Positions 1-12,473 of a DNA stretch of 64,000 nt are shown one piece after another. The DNA is from Cliona cf. orientalis. Lineage: Eukaryota; Porifera; Demospongiae; Clionaida; Clionaidae. Location of the stretch: the NCBI GenBank assembly GCA_963930775.1, contig OZ005692.1, positions 3,954,135-4,018,134 of the forward strand. The letters are read 5' to 3'. The position numbers were made by a program, and so were the translations under genes. Numbering within the stretch: position 1 is the stretch's first letter; every line of letters begins with the position of its first letter. Below the pieces are notes generated by a model. The model saw only the letters and a list, made by a program, of their open reading frames with translations, did not search any database and was not told the DNA's origin.

Positions 1-723
1 TTACCCTACATTGGGATCATATGTAGTAGTAGTACTAGGTAGTAGTAATATAAAATGTAATTTCAACATGCAGCAATTATTATTTTGGTCAGTATACACA
101 AATTATGGGTGCAATATTACATGAGTGAAATCACTTTTGCTAGTCCACTGGTCTTGGCTGACTGAAAAGGGTGAAGCTTTTGAAGTGAACTTGCTTAACT
201 CCTAGCCTTAGAGGTGATTTGCTAAAAGAGTGAATGACATTCTTCTCTGGAGTGAATTCACTCTTTTATTACTCCACTCCACTGGAAAGATCAGCTCATG
301 GGGTGAAGTACACCCATTTTTGGAATAATATGATATCATCCCTTTAATTTTGCAGTGTGGGAATAGGTCTGGGGATGTGGCTAATCATTAATCTAAGATA
401 CACGAATCAAAAATTATATGAATTTGAAAGTGGTGACTATTGTCAATAGTATGGGGAAACATGATACTTTTAAATGTGAGGTTAATGGGGATACCTCAAT
501 AAAATTAATGCCACAAAACTGATAATTAAGGCTATTAAAATCTACAGAAATTCAAGCAAAATTAATCAAGTCACAACTACATGTATAGTTGTAGCTACAT
601 GTATATACACTTAGCATAAACCTGCACTTTTAATAAGCTAACTACACACTCTATTTTTCTTGTTTATTTAACTTTATTCAAAATGATTCTCTAACCACCA
701 TGCTGCCATCTGTTACATGTACC
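1..723. other. AT-rich intergenic DNA with a small inverted repeat
   Basis: No gene is supported here. A perfect 12-bp inverted repeat (AAAAGAGTGAAT, arms 224-235 and 256-267, 20-bp spacer) overlaps a 14-bp palindrome at 250-263. The stretch lies just downstream of the minus-strand membrane-protein gene and probably contains its 3' flank. Nothing else recognisable was seen. Confidence 0.5.
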
Positions 724-3700
724 TCATTCAGCAAGGACTGGGTCAGATTTAGCAGCTGTACAGCCCACCATTCCTGATGGCTCAACATTCAGATTAGGAC
801 CATTCATATGTATGATAGGATCGTAATTGACTTTTCTCATTGTAAATGCAGCTTGAATGAATTTTGTCAGCTTTGCTCCCACTTGAAATAGCAACAGCCT
901 CCGTACAGCATGATACAGTATGATTCCAACAAATACCACGAATGCTGTTCCAGTTGATATGTATATCACAGTAGGAGTACTGCTACCATCAGAAACATCA
1001 AACAGAGTAGCTATTGAAGTGAGACTTAGGTTGAAAAGAAAAAATAATTCGAGGAAATTGTTGAGAAGGCTTTTATATACCAATCCGGTAAATTGCAGCC
1101 ATATCAACAAAGTAGAGACAACCACTATGATGATAAAAAGATTTATGGTAGGCTTGTTGCTTTGATTCAGTGAGAAACTTGTTAAAAGAACAATTCTAAC
1201 AATGAGTAGTAGTCCAGTCCAGTAGCGATGGTTATCCCTGTATGGGCCAGTGTAGGCATCAAAGAAAGGTTTCAACCTTTGAACCCAAAACATTGCACGG
1301 TAGTGAGATATCTTGTAGAGAAACTGAATTGCAAGTAAAATCAGAGTGTAGGGTAGAGAGAGTAAGACAAAGAGAATAGTCACTAGAAAAAGAGGAACAT
1401 GTTTTCCTTGGAGATAGTCAACATTACCATCAACAAGCCACACTATTTTCTTGTAGCCGTCTGGGTATGTGATTGTTGTGAACGAAAAGACCACAATTAT
1501 GAGTGAAATTAATTTGGCATATGTGATCAGGAACAGTGTAGCTAACACCTGAACAGTATTCTTTCCTATAAGCCTTGACACTCGTGTGGAATAGTGACTG
1601 GACACTATCAGTACAGCTGCTATTAGCCAGATGTAGAGTGGAAAGAGAAACTGGAGCCACGTGATAGTGTAGTCATCTAAGCGGTCGTAGAGACAGATCT
1701 CAATCCCTTGGTCCAAATTCAACCAGGCAATGAATTTTCTTGGGAATGAGTTCGGAAATTCCAACATAAAAAATGTTGCATGTTGAGCTTGAATGATGTT
1801 TGCATAAAAAATGAGTCCATTGATTGTTCCAATAGAAACTGTCAAATCAAGTAGCATAAAAAGAATGACCAACAGTAGACCAGACAGTAGCCAGCCGAGG
1901 ATGATCACAAACAACTTGAAATTTGTGAAACATACCTTACAGTTTGAAGATCCTAAAACTCTACTGAACTTTGTTCCACAACCACCACAGAGAATACCAG
2001 AGCGATTGAATGCACACAGTGTAGCTTGATCTTCTAATCGAATCAGTAGTGAATCATTATCCTTTCGACAATAATCAAAAGGACAGTTTTGGTGAACAAT
2101 CACTCCTGGACCCTCATAGGATGCAGTGGTGTGTTCATATGCTACACCAACCCACTGCTGTTTATTTCTGTGAATCATGCTAGCTTCTAAATTACAGCTT
2201 AGTCCAAGTGATAAAAGTGAGGACTGACAAACACAGTTCCTATCGTTTATATGCAAAATAAATCCTAGGGGACAATTCTTGTACTTCAAATGAATGGAAA
2301 GCTGTTGAAAGAGAAGTATAGCTTGAGAAGTTGCTGAATCATTGGCACTAAGTTTTGGTACACCGGAGTTGCAACCATACATAGAGGGTTCAAGAGGTAG
2401 TATTTCTTCGATGGAATAAATTTTATACACAATTTTTGTGCAGTTTGTTTGCAGGCTTTCAGTTGCCGGCCACAAATGTCGCCACAACTCATCATTTTGT
2501 TTGACATCTGACTTTTCTGATTTTAGATTTGCCTGTACATACGCTGGCACAGGAGTAAACCTCTGTCCAACTGCTACGAGCTCTAGACTGACAGCATATC
2601 CATAAATCTCCAATGTAGTGTTAGTTATGGTGCAATCAGGGCGATGGTCTTTACACATGCAGATTCGAACCGGACACGAAACTATTTCAGAATCACTATA
2701 ATTGCTTTCAAAGTTTATTATTTCCGTAGTAGTATTGGGCATATACTTTAATATACCATTTTTGTCTCTGAACCAGTCAACCCAACCTCCAAATATTTGA
2801 TTCCCACCAAACAGAGCAGAATTGTTTGCCGAGAAAGTCAGTGTTACAAGGGCAATGCTACACTGAATATCAAATACAGGCTCAATATTATTGTAGTCAT
2901 CATTCACAAATATTGCTCCTCCTCTCTTGGCTGAATTATTTTTAAAACTTAATGCAATATTTGATTTAGTAGCACTGAAAATAATTTTTGAGTCTAATCC
3001 CATAAACAGAGCTCCACCCTCTTGTCCAGCATTATTGCTAAATTCTAAGAGGACATCGTCATTTAACACTATCCTTGTTCCAGGATACATCTTGATTCCA
3101 CCACTAACTCTACCATGGTTGCCGCTGAACACAACATGACAGTGTTCAAACACAATGTCACCAATCTCAATTGCAAAGGGAGCACTTTCCTGTGTAATGT
3201 TGTTGTTGGTTATGAACATTTCCGTTGTTGTAAACAGAACTTTATTGGTTACACTCGGAATGTGACAATAAGTCATATCACTTGAGCATGGTAGTAGTCT
3301 AATTATGGTGTCTTCATTATCAGCAAAATTATTGTGGCCAGTGAATGTGATAAATAGACATTGACAATATTATTTCAGGTGCAAAGAATGGTACACTATT
3401 GTTTGTAAAATTCACGTTTTCCACTAGTATTGCAATGTTGAAATATTCACAAAAATTCCTATGTGGACTGTCATACAAATGGTATATAGTGCTTTCACCA
3501 TCAATTAGAAAATCAAGAAAGGAATAAGATGATCTGGTGTTGTAGCCTGATCCTTGATTGTAATTTTCGTATCCATACTATGTGCAGGACCTCGAAGATG
3601 TAGATATGTTAACCTAGAATGTGTAAAGTTTGAGTTTAGTATCTCAATTGAGAGGTGATAGACTTTTAAATTAGGAGGTTCGTTTCCAACATAAGAGTAG

Positions 3701-4140
3701 CCACTGAAGTAATAATTGCAGCTGCAATTCCAAATCTTCATATCTCTAATTGTAACATTTGGAACAGACTCAAAGCGAAAACGATCAAGTAAAGTATCCC
3801 AGCACCTAATGGTTGTATTTGGCTCTCCTCTGATGATAACACTATCAATACCACTAAACAATAATGTACTTTGATATTGCTTTATATGATGAACACCTGA
3901 TTGAAACAAAAATTCTCTACTGGAACATGTAGTGTTTCTGTGTAGATACCATTCAGATGCAACTTTACGCTGAACAGCACTGAGCTCATTAATGGTGATG
4001 TTGCAAGACCTAGAACATTCATTTGTATCTGATGGTGTCAGGCTTGATGTACCCGTGAGATGTATGTAGGTGGTGCAGCAGTCTGGACAAGATGATACAG
4101 CAGTGATCAATCCAACAATCACTAATATCACATCTAACAT
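724..4140 (-). pseudogene. Beta-helix / multipass membrane protein, copy A (frame-broken)
   Basis: The reading starts at 4140 with a signal peptide (MLDVILVIVGLITAVSS) and a Cys-rich segment. It continues through an N-glycosylation-rich ectodomain with GGALF/GGAIF/GGNQI motifs like those of Pmp-type right-handed beta-helix repeats. A Cys-rich linker (CGGCGTKFSRVLGSS) leads into roughly 400 residues with about eight or nine hydrophobic segments and a basic cytosolic tail. The likely role is a surface adhesin or receptor; ligand and function are unknown. The frame is open from 4140 to 3505, where it meets a stop. Similarity to copy B continues in another frame until about 3355, then returns to the original frame and stays open from 3276 to 724. 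These are two compensating indels, so the copy is probably inactive unless they are assembly errors. The start matches that of copy B. Confidence 0.7.
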
Positions 4141-5857
4141 CTTGATTTCTTGTAAGAGGCAAGACTGACTCTTGTTGCACGTTCACTTTCTTCAGGGTCC
4201 TTTAAAGCACTGGTTTGTTACTGTTTATTTACTATAGCATTGTATACTATAAACCTTTCCTCTCAGGGATGACAGTTTTTTAAACCTGGCAGTTTTCTAA
4301 GCATAAGCATGATAGAGCAAAGTTTAGAGTCTTATGAGGACCAAGTAGCTAGTAATATGGATTACTAAGAGAGCAGAACAATAATTATTATTGGATCTTA
4401 GTGTATTATTTAACTTGTGAAGGCTTCGGGAGACTGAATGGGGACTGATGTGTTGGAATTTACTGTTTATCCTTTCACTGTTGGCAATGCACACTGATGT
4501 TTACAATGATATAAAAAATATATATTTAATACTCAATAATCATGCACATCTCAATACTCGGAGGAATGTATCATAGAAACATCCTTCTACTCCAGAAATT
4601 AGCAAGACTTGCACTGATATTAAGTAAACAGATAGCTACTATTACATGGATAGCTACCACTTTCAATCATGACATAAGTAGCTATGCTGTCTCAAACATA
4701 TCTATCCAAAACAAAGCAGTAGCACTAATGGAATTATAACTGAGTCTTCAGTCCACTGTAAGAAAGTCTTGTGAGAGCTAAGCTGTATCCCACAAATCTT
4801 GTTTAATACTACAGGGGTGGGCAAGCGAACTGAAACAATGAGCCAAAGTTACAAAGGAAAGTTCTACTGTAGAGCCAATGCCCATACACAGCACTGACGA
4901 TCCCCACCTCAAGCTCCCCACCCCCCCCCCCCCCCCCCCCCCCAAAAGCTTCATATGAAATATTACGGGGGCTGGCAAAACTACTCAGGATGATTATTAG
5001 CTATCCCTTCTGCTTGAGAAAAGAGCATACTTGATGTAATATATTCCTTGAGCCTCGTATTGTAAATAGCTAGCTGATATTCTTCGATTGATTACACAAA
5101 TAAAAGACCTAAAGGCAGTGATAAATCTAGCTTAGTGTAGCTAATACATTATTGTCAGATCCGAGTTAGACAAGAGCCACAAGAAATCCTGATAGAGCCA
5201 CAATTGGCTCTTTGGCTCCCATTTGCCCATCCATGATACTAGTGTGAGCGTGTATAGGCATGGAGGAACCTTGTCATCCAGTTTGTAATCATATCACGGT
5301 TTCTTCTATAGAAGAAACCCTGAAAAAAGAAACAAGAAAAGGAAAGAGAAGAAAAGGAGAGAAAGGTGGGAGGAACATAATATGATATTACTTGGATACT
5401 ATGAAATAGCATTAAATTTTTCCTCTTGAAAACTATGTAGTCTAATGACTATTATTAAGGATCTACTATGTAATACCTCACTTAAACACCACAAAAATCA
5501 ATATTAATGCTTTTTTGCAATTGGGGGTGGGGTGCTGTACGTGAAAGTGCCATGCCCCCTTTCAGCCCAAATAAATTTTTGGATACAAAGCCCTACATAC
5601 ATATGCCCTAATTGCTTGACTTTCTTTTTCTCAGTCAAGTATTATTTTGGAATCAAAGTTGAGACTGTAACAATTCTGACACAAACACAGTATAGGCTGT
5701 TATTATAATAATCATTGAGGATGAGATGCTATTTAACACAATAAAAAAAGTTTTAATTGACACAATAAAATATTTTAAGTCTGCTAAGAACTAACTGATT
5801 AGCAACTAAACTACATGTATAATGTCTGTATTCAAAATGATTCCCTAACCTCCTTAT
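4141..5857. other. Intergenic region between the tandem copies
   Basis: The part up to about 4640 is the duplicated 5' flank of copy A. A run of 23 C occurs at 4921-4943. A purine-rich tract (AAGAAAAGGAAAGAGAAG type) lies near 5325-5370. No coding region is supported; the reading frame across the C run is a homopolymer artefact. Confidence 0.5.
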
Positions 5858-8800
5858 CTACATGTTCTTCCTATACTCCAGCAAGGGCTGGTTCAACTCA
5901 ATGACTGTGCAGGTTACATTTCCCATTGGTTCATTAAGGGTATTGACTTGTGAGCTAGGATCAGTATTGACTTCTCTCTTTGAAAAAACTTCTTGAACAA
6001 AATTCTTTAGCTTTGCTCCAACTCTAGAAAGAAATAGCCTCCTTAGAGTGTGATAGAGTATTATTCCAATGAATAATGCAAAAGATATTCCGGTTGATGT
6101 GTATATCACAGTAGGTGTACTGTTACCATCAGAGAGATCAAAGAGAGCAGCTACAGAGGTGAGACCGAGGTTGAAAAGAAAGAATAATTCGAGGCAGTTG
6201 TTGAGAAAGCTTTTGTATACCCATCCAGTAAAGTGCAACCATATTAGCAGAGCAGAGACAACCACTGTGGTTAAAAAAAGATTTACGGTAGGCCTGTTGC
6301 TTCGATTTAGAGAGAAACTTATTAAAAGAACAATTCTAACAGTGAGTAGTAGTCCAGTCCAGTAGCGATGGTTATCCCTGTATGGGCCAGTGTAGGCATC
6401 AAAGAAAGGTTTCAACCTTTGAACCCAAAACATTGCAGGGTAGTGAGATATCTTGTAGAGAAACTGAATTGCAAGTAAAATCAGAGTGTAGGGTAGAGAG
6501 AGTAAGACAAAGAGAATAGTCACTAGAAAGAGAGGAACATGTTTTCCTTGGAGATAGTCAACATTACCATCAACAAGCCACACTATCTTCTTGTAGCCGT
6601 CTGGGTATGTGATTATTGTGAATGAAAAGATCTCAATTATGTGTCGAAGCAGTTTGGCATACGTGATCAGAAATAGTGTAGCTAACACCTGAACACCATT
6701 GTTTCCTATAAGCCTTAACACTCGTACTGAATAGTGACTGGACACTATCAATACTGCTGCTATTAGCCAGATGTAGAGTGGGAAGAGAAACTGGAGCCAT
6801 GTGATAGTGTAGTCATCTAAGCCGTCGTAGAGACAAATCTCAATCCCTTGGTCCAAATTCAACCAGGCAATGAATTTTCTTGGGAATGAGTTCGGAAATT
6901 CCAACATAAAAAATGTTGCATGTTGAGCTTGAATGACGTTTGCATAAAAAATGAGTCCATTGATTGTTCCAACAGAGACTGTCAAATCAAGTAACATAAA
7001 AAGAATGACCAACAGTAGACCAGACAGTAGCCAGCCGAGGATGATCACAAACAGTTTGAAATTCAAAAAACATACCTTACACTTTGAAGATCCTAAAACT
7101 CTACTGAACTTTGTTCCACAACCACCACAGAGAATACCAGAGCGATTGTGTGCACACAGTGTAGCTTGATCTTCTAATCGAATCAGTAGTGAATCATTAT
7201 CCTTTCGACAATAATCAAAAGGACAATTTTTGTGAACAATCACTCCTGGACCCTCATAGGATGAAGTAGTGTGTTCATATGCTACACCAACCCACTGCTG
7301 TTTATTTCTGTGAATCATGCTAGCTTCTAAGTCACAACTTAATCCAAGTGATAAAAGTGATGGCTGGCAAGCACAGTTTCTGTCATTTTTATGCAGGATA
7401 AATCCCATGGGACAATTCTTGTACTTCAAATGAATAGAAAGCTGCTGGAACAGAAGTGTAGCTTGAGAAGTCACCGAATTATTAGCATTATACTTTGATG
7501 TACTAGAATTACAGCCATCCACAAAGGGTTGAAGAAGAAGTATTTCTTCAACAGAATAAAATTTATACACAAGTTTTGTGCAGGCTGTTTGTAGGCTTTC
7601 AGTTGCCGGCCACAAATGTCGCCACAGCTCATCATTGTGTTTGGCATCTGAATTTTCCGATTTTAGGTTGGCCTGTACATAATATTATGCTGGCACAGGA
7701 GTAAACCTCTGTCCAACTGCTACGAGCTCTAGACCAGCAGCATATCCATAAATCTCCATTGTGGGGTTAGTTATGGTGCAATCTGGGTGATGGTCTTTAC
7801 ACATGCAAATTCGAATTGGACAGGAAACTATTTCAGAGTCACTATTGCTTTCAAAGTTTATTATTTTTGTAGTTTTATCGGGCTTGTATCTCATTACACC
7901 ATCTTCATCTCTGAACCAGTCCACCCAACCTCCATATATTTGATTCCCACCAAAAAGAGCCGAGTTATTGGAGAATGTCAGTGTCACTAGAGCAGTTCTA
8001 CACTGAAGATCAAACACAGACTTAATGTCGTTGTAATTATCTTCTACAAATACTGCTCCTCCTCTCTGGGCTAAGTTATTTTTAAAGTTTACCACAATGT
8101 TTGACATAGTGGCGTTGAATGTCATTGCTGAGCCTAATCCTAAGAATAGAGCTCCACCATTTTGTCCAATGTTGTTACTAAACTGGATGAATACGTTGTC
8201 ATTAAACACCATCTATGTTTCAGAAGATATCTCTATTCCACCACTGACTCCACCATGGTTGCCACTGAATACAATATGAGAGTTTTCAAATACAATTTTA
8301 CCACTCCCAATCATAAATGGAGAACCATCCATTGTAACCATATTGTTGTTGGTGATGTATACTTTTGTTGCTGTAAACAGAACTGAATTAGTTACTCGTT
8401 GAAAGTGACAAAGTGGAATCAGATTATTGGAACAAGCTGATGGAATGCTAATAATTGTGCCTTCATTCTGAGCAAAATTGTTACGTCCAGTGAATGTGAT
8501 GAATACACATAATGATGCATTGTCTCCATACGTATGTGCAATGAATGGGACACTGTTATCCATAAAATTCACATTCTCTGCTTGTATTGTAATGTTAAAT
8601 AGTTTACAAAAGTTTTGATTATCATTTGTGATTTCATTGTAATAATACACTCTATAGATATCAAGAAAGGAGTGAATTTGAAAATAAAATGATTTTGTGT
8701 AGTTTTGAACAATGGTGTCCTTGACTATGATCTTTGTACTCATGCTTTTTGGTCTGACTGCACGATTTTCATATATTAATCTAGAGTTTATGAAGTTGGA

Positions 8801-9310
8801 ATTTAATATCTCAATTAAAAGATTATTAACTTCATGATGGTCTGTACCATTATACATGTAACCAAGAAAAATGTATTTACAGTTGCAGTTCCGTATATGC
8901 ATATCTTTGATTGTAACATTTGGAACAGAAACAAAACTGAAAATATCGGGACTTAGTATTGCAGTATTCCAGCACTTAATGGTTGCATTTGGTTCTCCTC
9001 GGATGATAACACTACCAATACTTATGAATGATAATGGGCTTTGAGAATCATTTACATGATGGGTACCTGATTGAAAAACAAACTCTCTTTTGGAGCATGA
9101 AGCAACTCTATGTTCGTACCATTCAAGATCATAGCTGTGCTGAGTGGCACTGAGCTCATTAATGGTGATATTGCAAGACCTAGAACATCCGTTTTCATCT
9201 GATGGTGTCAGGCTTGATGTATCCGTGAGATGTATGTAGGTGGTGCAGCAGTCTGGACAAGATGATACAGCAGTGATCAATCCAACAATCACTAATATCA
9301 CATCTAACAT
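5858..9310 (-). pseudogene. Beta-helix / multipass membrane protein, copy B (two in-frame stops)
   Basis: This is a paralogue of copy A, with the same signal peptide at 9310, the same GGA(L/V)F-type beta-helix ectodomain, Cys-rich linker and multipass C-terminal half ending at 5858. The frame is constant over about 1,151 codons but is broken by two stops. One is a TAG at 8213-8215, where copy A has an Arg codon. The other is a TAA near 7685, created by a 6-bp insertion relative to copy A (PVPA-stop-YYVQA versus PVPAYVQA). There is no frameshift, so decay looks recent; stop readthrough or a polymorphic null allele is possible. No splice sites that would remove the stops were recognised. The C-terminus differs from copy A, ending EYRKNM. 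Confidence 0.75.
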
Positions 9311-11912
9311 CTTGATTTCTTGTAAGAGGCAAGACTGACTCTTATTGCACGTTTACTTTTCTCAGGACCCTTTAAAGCACTGGTTTGTCACTGATTATTT
9401 ACTATAGCATTGTATACTATAAATTTTTCCTCTCAGGGATGACAGTTTTTTAAACCTGGCCTGGCGATTACAACAGTTTTTCTAAGCATAAGCATGATAG
9501 AGCAAAGTTTAGTGTCTTATAAGGACCAAGTAGTAATATTATGGATTACTAAGAGAGCAGAATAATAATTATTATTGGATCTTAGTGTATTATTTAACTT
9601 GGGAACGCTTCGGGGGACTGAATGGGGACTGATGTGTTGGAATCTACTGTTTATTCTTTCACTGTTAGCAATGCACACTGATATTTACAATGATATAAAA
9701 AATATAATACTATTTAATACTCAATAATCATACACATCTCAATACTCGGAGGAATGTATCATAGAAACATCCTTCTACTCCAGAAATTAGCAAGACTTGC
9801 ACTGATATTAGGTAAACAGATACTATTATATACACTTTTAGCATCACATGTCAAAATGTTATGCAATCATGCCACTACTAGCAGCACTGCAAAAGTACAC
9901 ACTCTGAGTGATTATTTCACACAGAGCTGTGGGTGATCCACCACCAGCTAGCTGGTATGGCTGGGTGGTGAGGGTTCTGCACTTTAGTGTGACACTGTTT
10001 TTTGAGACAGAAATCCTTAAACAGAATAATTATTATTCCAATTGATCATGTGAGTGCACGTGCTCAACAAGTTCATAAAATTTAATAATGGTGACACCAC
10101 AAGATTTAGCTATTACTTCATTGCAGATTCTATGAGATGTATACATACATCATAATCTATGGTATACATACATTATAATAACTGAAAGTTAAAATTTAAT
10201 TAAGGTAGCTATAGAACTGAAACATAATTGTTGGAGAATATTGAATTACTTAATAATTGTCACTATTAATTTTACAATAACACTGTATAGCTATACCAGG
10301 TGATATACTGTTTGATGTGTAGAGAGTATTGTGATATTAGGATTCTCAGGATGTCAAGTTGGAAATCAAGATGAGTACTCTGCAGTATTCACATAGTAGC
10401 TAAAATAATTAATATTTAATGATTAATAACTAGTGTCATCAGGCTGATCCAATTAAGTGTAGTGCCAATCATAACCTGAATCAAGAAACAATGATGGGTA
10501 AACTTTACCCATACGTAAGTTATGTATTCTCTCTGCACAGCTTCTGCTCTTATATATACCTGAATTTCACTTTTTCTTAATGCCAGTAGCAATTTCTCTG
10601 ATTTAGCACACCTAGTCACATAGCTAGCTACATATGATTTTATCCAGTAATATCCACTATAGCAGCATAGACAGTGGGGTACTGATCTGGGCATGGCCTT
10701 GCTAAACTCATGAATAAGCTATAGAGTAGCTACAACTCGCAGTAAAGTTCAGCAGGTAATAGTAATAAATCCAGATTTGATAATATTGGTGGTAGTGGTG
10801 CCCTAGCTAAGGGTACGGTGGCAGTTGAGGTCAGAGAGGTCAGGGTGCGAAGTGGCTGAGAAGCTAGTATCCACTAGCTGAGAGATTAGGGAACAATTGA
10901 ATAGCCAATATAGGATGTTGTCGTCAGTGTAGGGGGTGTGACTGTGGATATAATAATTATAATTATTGGCAGTAGAGTATACAAGATATCCTTAGGTGCA
11001 TGAATGCTTAAACTGTGTCACATACCAACCTGTTCAAATCCAAAAGTGGGACAAAGTCCAGTCTGAAACTGAAGCAAGATTTTTGGTCTAAAATCGAAGA
11101 GTTCGATGAAAATAGCCAACATTATCAGATTAAGAGGTAGCTATAGCTATAAGCGCACAAAAAATTAATGCATTAGAAAAAGCAGTAGCTACACCAGGAA
11201 ATTTTGAACCAAAAATTGGCACTATCCCTCTAAAAGCAGGAAAATTGGAGAGTATGGCCCATGGTGATAATGATAATGATTGGGATGAAGACTGAGTAGG
11301 AGGAGATAGCTGCAGCTGTGTTCAGTCAATTGGGATATACTGAGCTAATGCTTACGGATTTTCACTATCAATAATTCCATGGAATCTGTATACAAGTAGC
11401 CAGCTATTTACACACACAGAAAATTCCCAGTTATCATAATTATACTATCACAATAATAACTATCATAATATGAACATCTAATGGCATGTGTAGAAACAGG
11501 AGTTGAAATTATTCCAGAAATGGGGACTCTATGATAGCTTCTTTATTCAACAAACTAGCTTTTTGGCAAAATTCCAGTTACTGAGATAAAGGAGTTGTTT
11601 CTATACCATGCACTTTCCCAAGCATATCGATCCAAAACAGAACAGGGATTCAAATTACAAACTATTCAACTTCAGACTGAAGTATAATATTAAACAAGCA
11701 AAATCCCAGCTACTCAGAATCAATAAGGTAGCTATAAAACTATATGAAAATAATTTGTTTCGCTACACTGTCCCAAATGGACACAGAAAAATAACGTAAA
11801 ATCATCATTGTATCGAGTTCTGGGGTATGGCATCATACTTGGCTGTGGCCACAGGGGTAACGTAAGTGGGAAAGGCGGGTCGTGGTGAAAAATACGTGAA
11901 ATGGAAGAAAAT

Positions 11913-12006
11913 CCCATGAGTGACTCATGGGAAGGATTACGTCACCAAACCCATGAGTGACTCATGGGATTGATTTACGTCACTTTTCCCATGAGTCACT
12001 CGTGGG
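11913..12006. promoter_or_regulatory. Array of 19-bp palindromes with AP-1-like and CRE-like sites
   Basis: Three near-identical palindromes, CCCATGAGTGACTCATGGG (11913-11931, 11950-11968) and CCCATGAGTCACTCGTGGG (11988-12006), are spaced about 37 bp apart. Each contains the bZIP/AP-1 core TGACTCA or TGAGTCA. Between them lie GGATTACGTCAC and GATTTACGTCAC, which contain a CRE-like TGACGTAA (reverse). TTACGT motifs continue to about 12410. A cluster of bZIP sites upstream of the coiled-coil gene at 12474 is one reading; a minisatellite from a decayed element is the other. Confidence 0.45.
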
Positions 12007-12139
12007 AAGGATTTACGTCTCTCTTGAATGGCGTAAATTCCCCGAAAGATAATTCTTTATAGCTATACGTACATGGGAATGATTTACGTACTTTTCATTA
12101 AAGAGTAAAACCCCATCTGATGGGTATTTAACGAGAAAT

Positions 12140-12416
12140 GCGTAAATCCTTCCCATGTATAGACACACATCTAACAAATTATTAAGGAAGGATTTACGCC
12201 GTGAGGTGCCCCTATAATTAAGTGAATTTGACATAATTCATTCCCATGTGTATAACAAAGGACCAAGGATTCACAAGCATATGCATAGAACCTTTCACAA
12301 CAAGAAGTGCGTAAATCCTCCCCACGTACAGACACACATCTAATAAATTATTAAGGAAGGATTTACGTCGTGAGATGCCCCTGTAATTAGGTAAAGTTGA
12401 CGTAATTCATTCATGG
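12140..12416. repeat. Imperfect direct repeat of about 108 bp
   Basis: Segments 12140-12248 and 12309-12416 are near-identical direct copies. Both start GCGTAAATCC, share AGACACACATCTAA and AAATTATTAAGGAAGGATTTACG, and end near CGTAATTCATTC or ACATAATTCATTC. The GATTTACG(T/C) motif at their edges is the one found in the palindromic array just upstream, so both probably derive from one repeat family. Confidence 0.7.
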
Positions 12417-12473
12417 CGAGGATAATAATATTAATAATAATTATTATTGTTATCATTTCTACCAATCATGTAG

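Larger units (their letters stand above)
724..9830 (-). repeat. Tandem duplication of the membrane-protein gene
   Basis: Two copies of a unit of about 5.15 kb lie head to tail (724 to about 4640, and 5858 to about 9820). Similarity covers the coding part and about 500 bp upstream, including a shared block near 4542-4640 and 9728-9820 (begins near ACATCTCAATACTCGGAGG). The TM-encoding half is far more similar than the ectodomain half, where indels and substitutions accumulate. This is consistent with diversifying surface receptors or with gene conversion of the membrane domain. Confidence 0.8.
9831..12473. other. Mostly non-coding region; possible 3' end of an unidentified gene
   Basis: Most of this is AT-rich DNA without supported genes. 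Around 11079-11150 a plausible plus-strand exon reads LKLKQDFWSKIEEFDENSQH and ends at an AG|GT. At about 11235-11295 a possible last exon ends in an acidic tail (DNDNDWDED, then stop). These two could be the end of one gene, but no family was recognised and the splice phase was not confirmed. The reading frames at 10416-10694 and 11608-11799 show no protein-like character. Confidence 0.3.

Noticed and set aside
4778..4978. Minus-strand frame with a poly-Gly stretch
   Set aside because: It reads across the C23 homopolymer; composition and flanks are not protein-like.
724..9310. Recent bacterial (Chlamydia Pmp) gene transfer as origin of the beta-helix proteins
   Set aside because: The GGA(L/I/V)F motifs are shared, but the eukaryote-type signal peptide, many N-glycosylation sites, multipass C-terminal half and AT-rich host-like flanks give no sign of recent transfer; the motif is common to right-handed beta-helices.
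11913..12416. CRISPR-like array of palindromic repeats
   Set aside because: The repeats are few, the spacers are partly repeated themselves, and the context is eukaryotic.
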